Positions 53,593 through 62,204 of a stretch of DNA of 64,000 nucleotides are shown here, in pieces. Within the stretch, counting starts at the first letter, position 1. Each line of letters starts with the position of its first letter. The position numbers were made by a program, and so were the translations under genes. Origin of the DNA: Acetobacterium sp965140355 (GTDB taxonomy: Bacteria; Bacillota; Clostridia; Eubacteriales; Eubacteriaceae); the NCBI GenBank assembly GCA_965140355.1, contig OZ223195.1, forward strand, positions 310,001-374,000, written 5' to 3'. Under the pieces are notes generated by a model. It saw only the letters and a program-made list of their open reading frames with translations, made no database searches and was not told where the DNA came from.

Positions 53593-54288
53593 ATGAATAC
53601 ACAATTTATTTCACGTCAATATAAAGGTCAAAGCCTGCTGACATTTCCGAGTAATTATGTAATTATTGATATTGAAACAACCGGTTTTAATTCTAAAAGC
53701 GATGAAATTATTGAAATTGGAGCAGTAAAAGTCACTAATAACAAAATTTCTTCAATCTTTCAATCGCTGGTTCAAGCACGCAATCCAATTAGCAACTATA
53801 TTTCCAATCTGACCGGGATTAATAACGCTATGTTGGCTGAAACTAATCCGATTACGGTGGTGTTAGATTCGTTTTTATCATTTATTGGGGATCACGTTCT
53901 AGTTGGACACAATATCAATAGAGATGTTGATTTTCTGTATGATCAATGTGAACTTCATCTTAATCAATATTTTAAAAATGATTATATTGATATTAAAGCC
54001 TTATTCAGAAAACAGCAACAAGCGACAGAAAATTACCGAATTACAACCCTCTGTGAAAAATGTGCCTTGCAAAATACTCATACCCACCGTGCCCTTTCAG
54101 ATTGTCTTGCCATTAATGACCTCTATCAATCCTTAAAGACACATCCCAGTTTTATTAACTGCGTAGAAGATCTGGATAACCTAATCCTCGCGTCGGAGTT
54201 TAAAAAAAGCCATTCACCTTATCATAAACAATGTCAGAAGCAACAAAAAAAACATGAACCTGCTCCGCCCATTTTAATGGCACCATAA
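53593..54288 (+). CDS. DnaQ/PolC-type 3'-5' exonuclease
   Basis: 231 aa. Exo I is VIIDIETTGFNSKSDEIIEIG, close to PolC/DnaQ epsilon (about 22-42). Exo II is VLVGHNINRDVDFLYDQ, and Exo III is HRALSDCLA with the catalytic His and Asp. A stand-alone proofreading-type DEDDh exonuclease in DNA repair or turnover is likely. The C-terminal 40 residues are basic and Gln/Pro-rich. AAGGAG precedes the ATG. Confidence 0.8.
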   Translation: MNTQFISRQYKGQSLLTFPSNYVIIDIETTGFNSKSDEIIEIGAVKVTNNKISSIFQSLVQARNPISNYISNLTGINNAMLAETNPITVVLDSFLSFIGDHVLVGHNINRDVDFLYDQCELHLNQYFKNDYIDIKALFRKQQQATENYRITTLCEKCALQNTHTHRALSDCLAINDLYQSLKTHPSFINCVEDLDNLILASEFKKSHSPYHKQCQKQQKKHEPAPPILMAP

Positions 54289-54333
54289 AAAATAGATTGT
54301 CCATTGTAGCGCTCATTTTAATACCTCTATTTC

Positions 54334-55539
54334 TCAATAAGTCTCGGGATCTTTCCCGTGGCTTATTGAGGCAATACAATTTTCAATAAATGTCGCGGCC
54401 GCTTTTGCGCCGCCGGCTTTTTTGAAACTTTCACCTAATTGATTAGCGTTTTTACGAAATGATTCATCATTTAAAACAAGCTTGACCATTTCCTTTAAAT
54501 GATGAGGATAAGATCCTTTAAGCTTAATCCCCGCGCCTAGCTCTACTACCCGATTGGCTACAACACCTTCTTCACTATGCTGTGGAAATAAAACCATTGG
54601 TACTCCGAAATATAAACTCTCATTAACACTGTTCATTCCACAATGCGTAATAAAAACGTCAGCCTGGCTTAAAATTTCAAGTTGGTTGACATGGTTTTTA
54701 ACTAAAAAATGATTTGGTATTTTTCCTAAAGCAGCTAAATCCATTTTATCACCTACCGCCATTACCACATTAAACGTTTCATCACGAAACGCTTCAATGC
54801 AATTCTTATAAAAATCACGATTTTGATTCAAGACTGTTCCCAATGAAATATAGATTTTTTTTCGTTGTTTTAAAATTGCCGCGGAAACATTGGGCTCGAT
54901 GATAGCCGGGCCGACGAATGCATAGCGATCAGAAAAGGTATTGACCAATGGCTGAAATGTCTTTGAAGTGTATACAATGGTGTCAGTCACATTATCATTT
55001 TGGATAATATCAATAAAATTATTGACCACATAACCATGGTCTTTTAATGCGTTTATTTTTCGGTTAATCCGCGGCATTCCGATAATCATCCGGATCGTTT
55101 CTTTAAAACCCGGTTTCATTAATTTGGCAGTATATTGATTAAAGGCAAAAGTAGTTGTAGAACAAATATAACGAATATTTAGTTTTTTTGCAAAAAGTTT
55201 ACCCCAGAAGCAGATTGAATCGGAAACAATACAATCCGGCTGAAAAACGGTTAGTTCAGAACAAACTTTCTCTTCCATTGAAAGCGTAGTGTCGACAACC
55301 ATTTCAATGAGGGCGGCAAAATCCTTGCCTGCCTTTTTTTCCAGTTCGTCCGGTGTAATAGAAGGCAGATAAGCATCACACGATATAAATTTAGCGCCCA
55401 CGGCTTCTATTTTTTTCTGAAATTCAAAAAAAGAATAATACCATACCTCATGTCCGCTATTTACCAATTCACGAATCACAGGAATGGTCGGATTAGTATG
55501 ACCATAAGCCGGGATTGAAAAAAAGATAATTTTACTCAT
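54334..55539 (-). CDS. Family 1 glycosyltransferase (macrolide GT-like)
   Basis: 401 aa from the ATG after GAAGAGGAG; it overlaps the XRE-AbrB gene by 8 bases. The N-terminal domain begins KIIFFSIPAYGHTNPTIPVI, with the catalytic-base His in GHTNP. The C-terminal nucleotide-sugar site is FITHCGMNSVNESLYFGVPM followed by FPQHSEE. This MGT/UGT layout fits enzymes that glycosylate small molecules or lipids using UDP-sugars, often in antibiotic inactivation. Translational coupling to the regulator suggests inducible expression. Confidence 0.85.
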   Translation of the reverse strand: MSKIIFFSIPAYGHTNPTIPVIRELVNSGHEVWYYSFFEFQKKIEAVGAKFISCDAYLPSITPDELEKKAGKDFAALIEMVVDTTLSMEEKVCSELTVFQPDCIVSDSICFWGKLFAKKLNIRYICSTTTFAFNQYTAKLMKPGFKETIRMIIGMPRINRKINALKDHGYVVNNFIDIIQNDNVTDTIVYTSKTFQPLVNTFSDRYAFVGPAIIEPNVSAAILKQRKKIYISLGTVLNQNRDFYKNCIEAFRDETFNVVMAVGDKMDLAALGKIPNHFLVKNHVNQLEILSQADVFITHCGMNSVNESLYFGVPMVLFPQHSEEGVVANRVVELGAGIKLKGSYPHHLKEMVKLVLNDESFRKNANQLGESFKKAGGAKAAATFIENCIASISHGKDPETY

Positions 55540-55975
55540 CGTGCAGCTCCTCTTCCAGTTGAGCATTTTTAATCAGCTCGGCAAACTCCAGAAATCTGTC
55601 TGCTTTAAGCATCGCAATTCCCTGTGTTTCATCTTCACCCAAAACCACTAATCGATCGCCTGGTTTGAGATGATAAAGCTCTCGGGCTTGATGAGGAATG
55701 ATCATATGACCATCCTTTCCAACCGTGGCAACTCCAAAAAATTGCTTTCCTTTTGGCCCCAGATGGATCATTTCCACTTCACTCATATCGCTGGATATTT
55801 CTTCTAGCGATATACAAAAAAGATCGGCAATGATCTTGCATTGATTAATATCCGGTACCGTTTCGCCACTCTCCCATTTGGCTAATGTTTGCCGGGACAC
55901 TTTAACTAGTTCAGCCAGTTTTTCCTGGCTTAGTTTATTTTTTTTACGCAAAATGCGAATATTTTGATCAATCAT
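55532..55975 (-). CDS. XRE HTH regulator fused to AbrB-like domain
   Basis: 147 aa from the ATG after AAAGGAG; the in-frame extension to 56107 is rejected. The N-terminal helix-turn-helix is IRILRKKNKLSQEKLAELVK followed by VSRQTLAKWESG (about 6-40). The C-terminal AbrB/SpoVT swapped-hairpin domain is GVATVGKDGHMIIPHQARE (about 80-98), followed by GDRLVVLGE. Having two DNA-binding folds in one small protein is a known but less frequent architecture. A TATAAT lies just upstream. It probably controls the coupled glycosyltransferase gene. Confidence 0.8.
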   Translation of the reverse strand: MIDQNIRILRKKNKLSQEKLAELVKVSRQTLAKWESGETVPDINQCKIIADLFCISLEEISSDMSEVEMIHLGPKGKQFFGVATVGKDGHMIIPHQARELYHLKPGDRLVVLGEDETQGIAMLKADRFLEFAELIKNAQLEEELHDE

Positions 55976-56069
55976 ATGCTTTCTCCTTTTAATATTATAA
56001 GTATAAGCAAGAAAAGTGGTTAAGTCTACCAACAAAAAATAACATTTTTTGTTAAAAATTGTAGCATAA

Positions 56070-56102
56070 AAAAAGGAAATGATTATTGACCATTTCCCTT
56101 TT
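56070..56102 (-). terminator. Terminator of DUF2202 gene
   Basis: AAGGAAATG/CATTTCCCTT hairpin (56073-56081 with 56091-56100), followed on the minus strand by TTTTTTT. Confidence 0.8.
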
Positions 56103-56133
56103 AACATTGCAATACTATTTAATTAATTATTCT

Positions 56134-56643
56134 TTATCGGTTAGCTTTTCGTTGGAAAGCAACCAGATGTTTTTCCGATGCTGCTTTTAGTGATTCAAAC
56201 ACCGTGCGGACGTTATCAGGCAGTTGTTGTTCCAGAAAACGGTTGTACATATCAATGTTTTTTATTTCGGCTTCAACACCGATGGCATAACTTTCTTTTA
56301 AAGATGCTGGCAGTACGACATGGGAGGCGGCATCATTTACTGGAACACCAATCGCATTAGCTTCAAATAATGGAACTAAAGCGCTGATGTGTTGAGTTTC
56401 TGCTTTAACGATATTTGAATAAGGTTTGACCGCACCATAAACTTCGATAATCTTAGTATATTCGGCTTCAGCTGCATATTCATCCTGAATGGCATAGGTT
56501 AGCATTTCTTCCAAGGTGAGACATTCATCAGAGAGTGCTCCTGCTGATCCATAAGAAATCTCTTGGGCCATTACCAGACCCGATGTTCCAAATAATGTTA
56601 AAACCAGCGCAGCAGTTGTTAATAGTTTTACTAGACGTTTCAT
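56134..56643 (-). CDS. Secreted DUF2202 ferritin-like protein
   Basis: 169 aa. A signal peptide is cut after VMAQ (about residue 27). The mature helical domain contains EMLTYAIQDEYAAEAEYTKI and ETQHISALVPLFEANAIG, and later EIKNIDMYNRFLE with LKAASEKHLVAF. The E-x6-Y, E-x2-H and final E-x2-H placements fit the ferritin-like DUF2202 fold, which may bind a di-metal centre outside the membrane. The function of the family is not established. It has its own terminator. Confidence 0.75.
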   Translation of the reverse strand: MKRLVKLLTTAALVLTLFGTSGLVMAQEISYGSAGALSDECLTLEEMLTYAIQDEYAAEAEYTKIIEVYGAVKPYSNIVKAETQHISALVPLFEANAIGVPVNDAASHVVLPASLKESYAIGVEAEIKNIDMYNRFLEQQLPDNVRTVFESLKAASEKHLVAFQRKANR

Positions 56644-56737
56644 TTTTAAATCTCCTTATCATGTGATTTTTGAAAATCAGTTGCTATTGATTTTCTTTGA
56701 TGCCATCATTATAATAAGGATTCGTGTCAATTCGGTG

Positions 56738-56953
56738 TCAAAACCCATACGAATTATTTAATTTTCTTTTTTTGAATTCTTTATAAACAGACATTCTTCC
56801 TTTTTTACATCCATCACCCTGTACATAAATGATTGAATAACCTTCTACAAGTAGCGTCATCTCACATTTTTTGGGACAAGTGTGACAACAAAGTTTAATC
56901 TCCGTGATTTTGTTCTCATCTTTTTTACCATTGATAACTTCGGCGTTATACAT
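56738..56953 (-). CDS. Truncated DUF1667 paralogue (N-terminal Cys domain only)
   Basis: 71 aa from the ATG after GGAGGA; the extension to 56992 is rejected. It shares with the operon's DUF1667 protein (58107-58514) the segment EIKLCCHTCPKKCEMTLLV and the downstream GDGCKKG. All the Cys ligands of the N-terminal domain are therefore present, but the C-terminal VVVxNG and GDVVIPN part is absent. It ends in a basic tail. It could be an independent small redox or metal protein, or a duplicate left from operon duplication. Confidence 0.6.
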   Translation of the reverse strand: MYNAEVINGKKDENKITEIKLCCHTCPKKCEMTLLVEGYSIIYVQGDGCKKGRMSVYKEFKKRKLNNSYGF

Positions 56954-57253
56954 TAACACTTCCTCCAGCCTGACACGATTGAAAAAGTTCAATACGCGTC
57001 CTAGTTACCTTTGCTTTTTTCCCGAAAGAATCGCATCAAGGTTTCCAACTATACGCCAGTGCGGGGATAATATTCCCATTTCTTTTCGTAAATATGGAAT
57101 GTTTATAGTATAACATAGATTAGTGATTAATTTAACAAAGGATTCAAAGATGATTTTCGTTTTCAATAAAAATTTACAAATTCGACGAGAATTGACGAAC
57201 GGTTTGCTTAATTTTTAATCAATTCAAATAAATTATCTGCATTGACCTTTTTT
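56954..57253. other. Intergenic region before the polyol operon end
   Basis: It contains the ribosome binding site and presumed promoter region of the small Cys-domain gene. The rest is AT-rich with no gene or strong hairpin seen. Confidence 0.4.
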
Positions 57254-58117
57254 TCATTCTTCTGTAAACACTCGCATTGCCCGTTCCACATCTAAACGCA
57301 TAGCTATTCGGCCAATTTCCGCCAGTTCATCAAAACGGACAATTTGCTGCGGATGTGTATTCAGATAAGTTGCGACAGCCTTGCCTCCTGCCAGCGACAT
57401 ATAGGTGAAATAATTAATTTTTGAAATTCCTGCTGCAATCGCTTTTTTGAAATCGCCGTCTTCCACCCCAGATCCACCATGCATAACCAATGGCACTGTC
57501 ACTAATTTATGAATCTCAGCAATCCGATCAAAATCCAGACATGGTTTTGCCTCGTAAATCCCATGAGCCGTGCCAAAAGCGATTGCTAGGGCATCAACGT
57601 TAGTAGCGGCGACAAAAGCCATCGCGGTGTGCGGATCAGTATAACATTCCGCTGGCGTCAAAGCCGCTTCGTCCGGGTCGGGCTTACCACCGCCTTCAGG
57701 GCGAAGGACGCGACCTAACTCTGCTTCTACCGAAACCCCCAAACCATGCGCGGCTCTAACAATTTCGCAGGTATTCGCGACATTTTCTTCATAATGGAGT
57801 TTTGAACCATCGTACATGACTGAGGTAAAACCCATTTTCATGGCCCGCAGCAAATACCCCCGGTCTTCACCGTGATCCAGATGAACACAAACATCGACCT
57901 TGGCAGCGTCGGCCATATTAATCATCGCCGGGCCAATCATTTCAAGGGGGGCAATCTTTTCATGAATTTGAGCATGCATAATGATTACTGGCTGGTTCAG
58001 CTTTTCGGCGGCTTGAATCACCGCCTGGATACTTTCCAGATTAGGGGTGTTAAAGGCCCCAATGGCAATTCTTTGGAGTTGCGCTTTTTTAAGCACCGCA
58101 GTTAAATTAACGCGCAT
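57254..58117 (-). CDS. Class II (zinc) ketose-bisphosphate-type aldolase
   Basis: 287 aa from the ATG after AAGGGGGA; it overlaps the DUF1667 stop by 11 bases. Class II signatures are all present: AIGAFNTPNLESIQAVI, VCVHLDHGED (catalytic Asp and zinc His), SVEAELGRV, AIAFGTAHGIYE (zinc His) and VPLVMHGGSGV (zinc His). GALACTOSE- or FRUCTOSE-type specificity cannot be decided. As the last gene of the operon it probably cleaves the ketose phosphate made by the kinase/dehydrogenase steps to DHAP plus an aldehyde. Confidence 0.85.
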   Translation of the reverse strand: MRVNLTAVLKKAQLQRIAIGAFNTPNLESIQAVIQAAEKLNQPVIIMHAQIHEKIAPLEMIGPAMINMADAAKVDVCVHLDHGEDRGYLLRAMKMGFTSVMYDGSKLHYEENVANTCEIVRAAHGLGVSVEAELGRVLRPEGGGKPDPDEAALTPAECYTDPHTAMAFVAATNVDALAIAFGTAHGIYEAKPCLDFDRIAEIHKLVTVPLVMHGGSGVEDGDFKKAIAAGISKINYFTYMSLAGGKAVATYLNTHPQQIVRFDELAEIGRIAMRLDVERAMRVFTEE

Positions 58118-58514
58118 GCCAGTCCCCCTTGATACTTCGACAAGCAATTACATCGACGCCGCTATTACAGATATTGGGGATAACAACATCACCTCGGTCA
58201 CAGGGTTGGGTAAGCGTTGTTTTACGAATCATGGTCATCGCCGCGACGAGATCTTTTTTAGCAATAGGCGCCGCTGTTTTTACTGGCAAAAGATGCGTTG
58301 TTTCGCCGTTTTTCACCACAACAGTGCTGGTTAAAGTTCTTTCCGGATCGGTCAGCTCCTTTTGAGCAAATTTTTTCCCTCTTTTGCAACCTTCACCCGT
58401 TACTTTAGCTAAAATGTCATCTTGAACTAAAATTGTCACGACACATTCCTTGGGACAGGTGGTACAACAAACTTTAATTTCTTTTAAGTCATTATCATTC
58501 TTTTTAGAATTCAC
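58107..58514 (-). CDS. DUF1667 protein (GlpC-like small subunit)
   Basis: 135 aa. A GTG start directly follows the stop of the upstream gene, with AAGGAGG inside that gene's end. The N-terminal Cys domain is EIKVCCTTCPKECVVTILV with GEGCKRG, and the C-terminal domain includes TSTVVVKNG and CDRGDVVIPNICNSG. DUF1667 proteins accompany the two FAD subunits of the anaerobic glycerol-3-phosphate dehydrogenase-like complex in Firmicutes. They probably carry electrons or a metal cluster. Confidence 0.85.
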   Translation of the reverse strand: MNSKKNDNDLKEIKVCCTTCPKECVVTILVQDDILAKVTGEGCKRGKKFAQKELTDPERTLTSTVVVKNGETTHLLPVKTAAPIAKKDLVAAMTMIRKTTLTQPCDRGDVVIPNICNSGVDVIACRSIKGDWHAR

Positions 58515-59795
58515 TTATTTTTCCTCCTTAACGGATACGATAAGCGTGTCATTGTTTATGTCCGGACTATCAATATCTGACGATTCCAGGACAATCGCTT
58601 CCATCACGCTTGGTTTAAACGCCTTTTTTGTGCCGGTGTAGATAATATGCTGACCAACATTTACCTCGACCTGAGCCTTAGCCAAGGGGCGACGAACCCG
58701 GAATTGAATTTTTACAGCCTGTCCCAATGGTAAGTTTAACTTAACCGGAACTGTATACCCAACGTTTTCACCGGGTTCCACGACAAGCATTGCTTTATGT
58801 TCAGCTGCTATTTTGTTATTTTTCTTTCCCAAAGCATAGTCAGCCGCACAGATTCCGGCCTGTTCAGCTTCCAGAGTGACATTATCAACCAGATCATGAA
58901 CATGAAGAACATTGCCGCAGGCAAAAATCCCGGGCCGATCGGTTTCTAATTTTTCATCAACCAGTGGTCCATTGGTCCGTTTATTTAAACTGATCCCAGA
59001 TTTTTGGGACAGTTCATTTTCCGGAATAAGACCGATCGAAAGCAGCAACGTATCACACGCAATAATTTCCTGGGTGCCTTCAATTACTTGTAAGTGTTCA
59101 TCGACTTTGGCCACTTCAATCGCTTCCAGATGCGGATGACCGATAATGTTTGTTACCGTTGTCGATAAATGCAAGGGAATATCAAAATCATCTAAACAAT
59201 TTTTAATGTTGCGATAAAGTCCGTTAGCGTAGGGCATCAATTCGTAAACCCCTAAAACTTGCATGCCTTCCAAGGTCAGGCGTCTGGCCATAATCAAACC
59301 GATGTCTCCGGAACCGAGAATGACTACTCGTTCTCCCGGTTTACGATTTTCGATGTTCACATAACGTTGCGCCAGCCCGGCGGTCAATACCCCTGCGGGT
59401 CGGCTTCCGGGAATTTTAATCGCCCCTCTGGTTCGTTCTCGACACCCCATTGCTAAAACGATCGCGCCGGCATCCAATACTAGCATCCCCGCTTCATTCA
59501 TGGCTTTTACCTGTTTTTTATGATTTAAATCAATCACCATTGTTTTTAAATAAACATCAATTCCGGCGTTATTAACCTGATTAATGAATAATTCAGCATA
59601 TTCCGGACCAGTCAGTTCTGCTTTAAAATAACTGAGTCCAAAACCACTGTGAATACATTGGTTAAGGATTCCACCCAGCTCGTCATTTCGTTCGACAATC
59701 GCCACCGTAGCACCTTTTTCTTTTGCTTTAAGTGCCGCCGCCATCCCGGCCGGACCACCCCCGATAACAATCACATCATAGGTTTGTGTTTTCAT
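58515..59795 (-). CDS. FAD/NAD-dependent oxidoreductase (GlpB-like)
   Basis: 426 aa. The FAD-binding motif VIGGGPAGMAAALKAKEKG (about 10-28), the second nucleotide-binding motif VVILGSGDIGLIMARRL (about 155-171) and the FAD-closing GIFACGNVLHVHDLVD (about 287-302) identify a pyr_redox_2-type flavoprotein. A C-terminal beta domain follows. It starts 1 base after the GlpA-like gene and precedes DUF1667. In this gene order it is the partner flavoprotein that accepts electrons from the GlpA-like subunit. Confidence 0.85.
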   Translation of the reverse strand: MKTQTYDVIVIGGGPAGMAAALKAKEKGATVAIVERNDELGGILNQCIHSGFGLSYFKAELTGPEYAELFINQVNNAGIDVYLKTMVIDLNHKKQVKAMNEAGMLVLDAGAIVLAMGCRERTRGAIKIPGSRPAGVLTAGLAQRYVNIENRKPGERVVILGSGDIGLIMARRLTLEGMQVLGVYELMPYANGLYRNIKNCLDDFDIPLHLSTTVTNIIGHPHLEAIEVAKVDEHLQVIEGTQEIIACDTLLLSIGLIPENELSQKSGISLNKRTNGPLVDEKLETDRPGIFACGNVLHVHDLVDNVTLEAEQAGICAADYALGKKNNKIAAEHKAMLVVEPGENVGYTVPVKLNLPLGQAVKIQFRVRRPLAKAQVEVNVGQHIIYTGTKKAFKPSVMEAIVLESSDIDSPDINNDTLIVSVKEEK

Positions 59796-59796
59796 A

Positions 59797-61248
59797 TCAC
59801 GCCTCCCCTTTTACCTTTCCCCAGAGAAGTTCTGAGCCGCGATCTTCCAGACAGACATCATCTAAAGGAATCTTCAGTTCCCGACTGAGCAATGCGGTAA
59901 TCTTGTATTGGCAAAAGCCACTTTGACAGCGCCCCATGCCAGCTCGGGTTCTTCTTTTGATGGCGTCCAGCGTTCGGGCGGGAATATTGCCATGAATGGC
60001 ATCAATAATTTCCCCTTCTGTTACGGTTTCACAGCGGCAGACAATCCGACCATAAGCTGGGTTATCGCGAATTAATTGATCTTGTTCTTCCAATGACAAT
60101 TCGGCAAAGCGAATCTGCTTTTCCCGATATGGCTGGTAATTGGGTTTCGGGTTTATTTTTAGGCCCGCATTATCCAATAAGTCCCGCACCGTTTCAGCAA
60201 TTGCCGGAGCAGATGCGATGCCCGGCGATTGAATCCCGGCAGCATGAATAAAACCCTTTACCGTCTGTGATTCGGCAATAAAAAAGTCATTGTTATGATT
60301 TATCACGACTGGTCGCAAACCAGCAAAAGTACGAATCACCTGATTAGCGTCGAGATCCGGTAAAAGGCGATGAACTCCGTCAATCAGGATTTGAATGCCC
60401 GGCCCATAATTGCAAACCGACTCCTTATCATCCATCATCGTTGCTGTCGAGCCAACAATGGTATTGCCGTGAACCGTGGGAATACAGGCAATCCCTTTTG
60501 TATCTGGTCCGGGACAGGGAAACATGACCGTTTGTGGCTTGTTTTTCATGTCTTTGTCAAAAACTAACAGATCACCATGGCGTGGTTTGATTTGATATTC
60601 TTCAATACCAGCAAGTTTGGCAACATCGTCAGCGTGATTACCGGCAGCGTTAACAATATAATCGCAACGATAGGTCGTATTTGAGGTGGTAACTATAAAA
60701 CCTTCTTTAGTTTTTTGAATTGCGGTCACGGTTTGACTGGTTAAAATATCAACGCCATTCGTTTTGGCATTTTCAGCAAAAGCTAAGGCAACCTCAAAGG
60801 GATCAACAACCGTGGTCGTGGGTGCATACAAAGCAAATTTTGCTTCCGATGACAGATGAGGCTCCCGATTTCGCATTTGCTTTGCACTAATAATTGCCAA
60901 ATCTTTAACCCCGTTTTTAATCCCATAATCCAATTTGTGTTCCAATACTTCCTTATCCGCGTCGTTAAAGCCGACCACAAAAAGGCCCGGATTAATCAAT
61001 CCAAATTGTAAATCTTTTGCCAGTTTTGGGTAACTATTGGCACCCTGAACGTTGATTTTTGCTTTTACGCTGCCGGGGGTAGGATCATAACCGGAATGAA
61101 CAACTCCTCCGTTTCCTTTGGTTGTCCCGATTCCGATATCGCTTCCCCGTTCCAGCAAGGCTGCCGTCAATTTATATTTTGATAATTCATGGGCAATGGC
61201 GGTGCCGGTAATCCCGCCGCCAATGATGATAACATCGTAGTGATTCAT
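59797..61248 (-). CDS. GlpA-like FAD glycerol-3-phosphate (polyol-phosphate) dehydrogenase
   Basis: 483 aa. The DAO-type FAD motif DVIIIGGGITGTAIAHELSK opens the protein. DYIVNAAGNHADDVA and GIQSPGIASAPAIAE belong to the substrate half. The C-terminal BFD-like [2Fe-2S] domain has VCRCETVTEGEIIDAI and GMGRCQSGFCQ (about 405-455). It oxidises glycerol 3-phosphate or a related polyol phosphate to the ketone. The operon also encodes the GlpB-like and DUF1667 partners, so electrons leave through that complex. Confidence 0.85.
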   Translation of the reverse strand: MNHYDVIIIGGGITGTAIAHELSKYKLTAALLERGSDIGIGTTKGNGGVVHSGYDPTPGSVKAKINVQGANSYPKLAKDLQFGLINPGLFVVGFNDADKEVLEHKLDYGIKNGVKDLAIISAKQMRNREPHLSSEAKFALYAPTTTVVDPFEVALAFAENAKTNGVDILTSQTVTAIQKTKEGFIVTTSNTTYRCDYIVNAAGNHADDVAKLAGIEEYQIKPRHGDLLVFDKDMKNKPQTVMFPCPGPDTKGIACIPTVHGNTIVGSTATMMDDKESVCNYGPGIQILIDGVHRLLPDLDANQVIRTFAGLRPVVINHNNDFFIAESQTVKGFIHAAGIQSPGIASAPAIAETVRDLLDNAGLKINPKPNYQPYREKQIRFAELSLEEQDQLIRDNPAYGRIVCRCETVTEGEIIDAIHGNIPARTLDAIKRRTRAGMGRCQSGFCQYKITALLSRELKIPLDDVCLEDRGSELLWGKVKGEA

Positions 61249-61347
61249 GATAATTTCCTCTCATAATGGTGTGTTTATTGTGCATTTATTAAATTTGTTT
61301 CACGGGCGGTTGATATTTGCCCCTACTTTGCGAGTTTAGGTTATCGT

Positions 61348-62106
61348 TTAGCGCATCAGCATTCCGCCGGTAGCGTCGATCGTGGTTCCGGTCAAATATG
61401 ATGCCGGTTCGGAAACCATAAAAACAACGATGTTGGCGATGTCCTCGGGTTGTGCCACCCGCCCGATGGGAATCCGGCTTTCGTAATAACCCGGGTTTGA
61501 ATCAATTTTATCGCGGATCATATCGGTGTTAACAATCCCCAGAGCAATCCCATTAACGGTAATCCCTTTGGAAGACAGCTCCCGCGCCATCGAAATCGTA
61601 AGTGCCACCATCCCAGCCTTACTAGCCGCATAATGGGCATGGCCAGTTGTTGAACCGTTAAAAGCGGCCTGGGAATTAATATTGATAATTTTTCCCGGTC
61701 GGTTTTTGTCCAGATTAATTTTGGCAAAATACTGGGAAGTTAGAAAAGGCGCCGTCAGATTAACATCCATCGTTTGTTCCCAATCAGCTAAAGGAATATC
61801 CTGAATCCAACCAGTCAGCCAAATTCCGGCATTATTAATGAGGATATCCAAACTTCCCAACAGTGCTTCGGCTTCCTTCATCATCACTAATAGATCATTG
61901 CTATTTTCCATCTTGGCGGTAATAAAAAACGCTTTAACCCCTAAAGCTTGAGCTTCTTGCGTTACTGTCAGTAGCTCAGTTGACTGACTTCTCCCTGTCA
62001 CCACCACGTTAACACCTTCCGCTGCCAATCCTAATGCAATCGCCCGACCAACCCCTCGGGAACCCCCGGTGATGATGGCGTTTTTTCCTTTTAGTTTCAA
62101 ATCCAT
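61348..62106 (-). CDS. Short-chain dehydrogenase/reductase
   Basis: 252 aa. The NAD(P)-binding motif is TGGSRGVGRAIALG (about 13-26), NNAGIW is the structural motif, the catalytic Ser is in NINSQAAF, and YAASK carries the catalytic Tyr and Lys. The C-terminal GGMLM closes the SDR classic fold. In this operon it is best seen as a polyol dehydrogenase or sugar reductase feeding the kinase. Specificity is unknown. Confidence 0.88.
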   Translation of the reverse strand: MDLKLKGKNAIITGGSRGVGRAIALGLAAEGVNVVVTGRSQSTELLTVTQEAQALGVKAFFITAKMENSNDLLVMMKEAEALLGSLDILINNAGIWLTGWIQDIPLADWEQTMDVNLTAPFLTSQYFAKINLDKNRPGKIININSQAAFNGSTTGHAHYAASKAGMVALTISMARELSSKGITVNGIALGIVNTDMIRDKIDSNPGYYESRIPIGRVAQPEDIANIVVFMVSEPASYLTGTTIDATGGMLMR

Positions 62107-62204
62107 TTTAATCTCCTATCTTCATTTTGACACCCTCATTAGCAACTTACCTTGCTGATTATTCGTTTAAGCCCTGCCTGATATCAAAGTTTCGTGAATA
62201 GATC

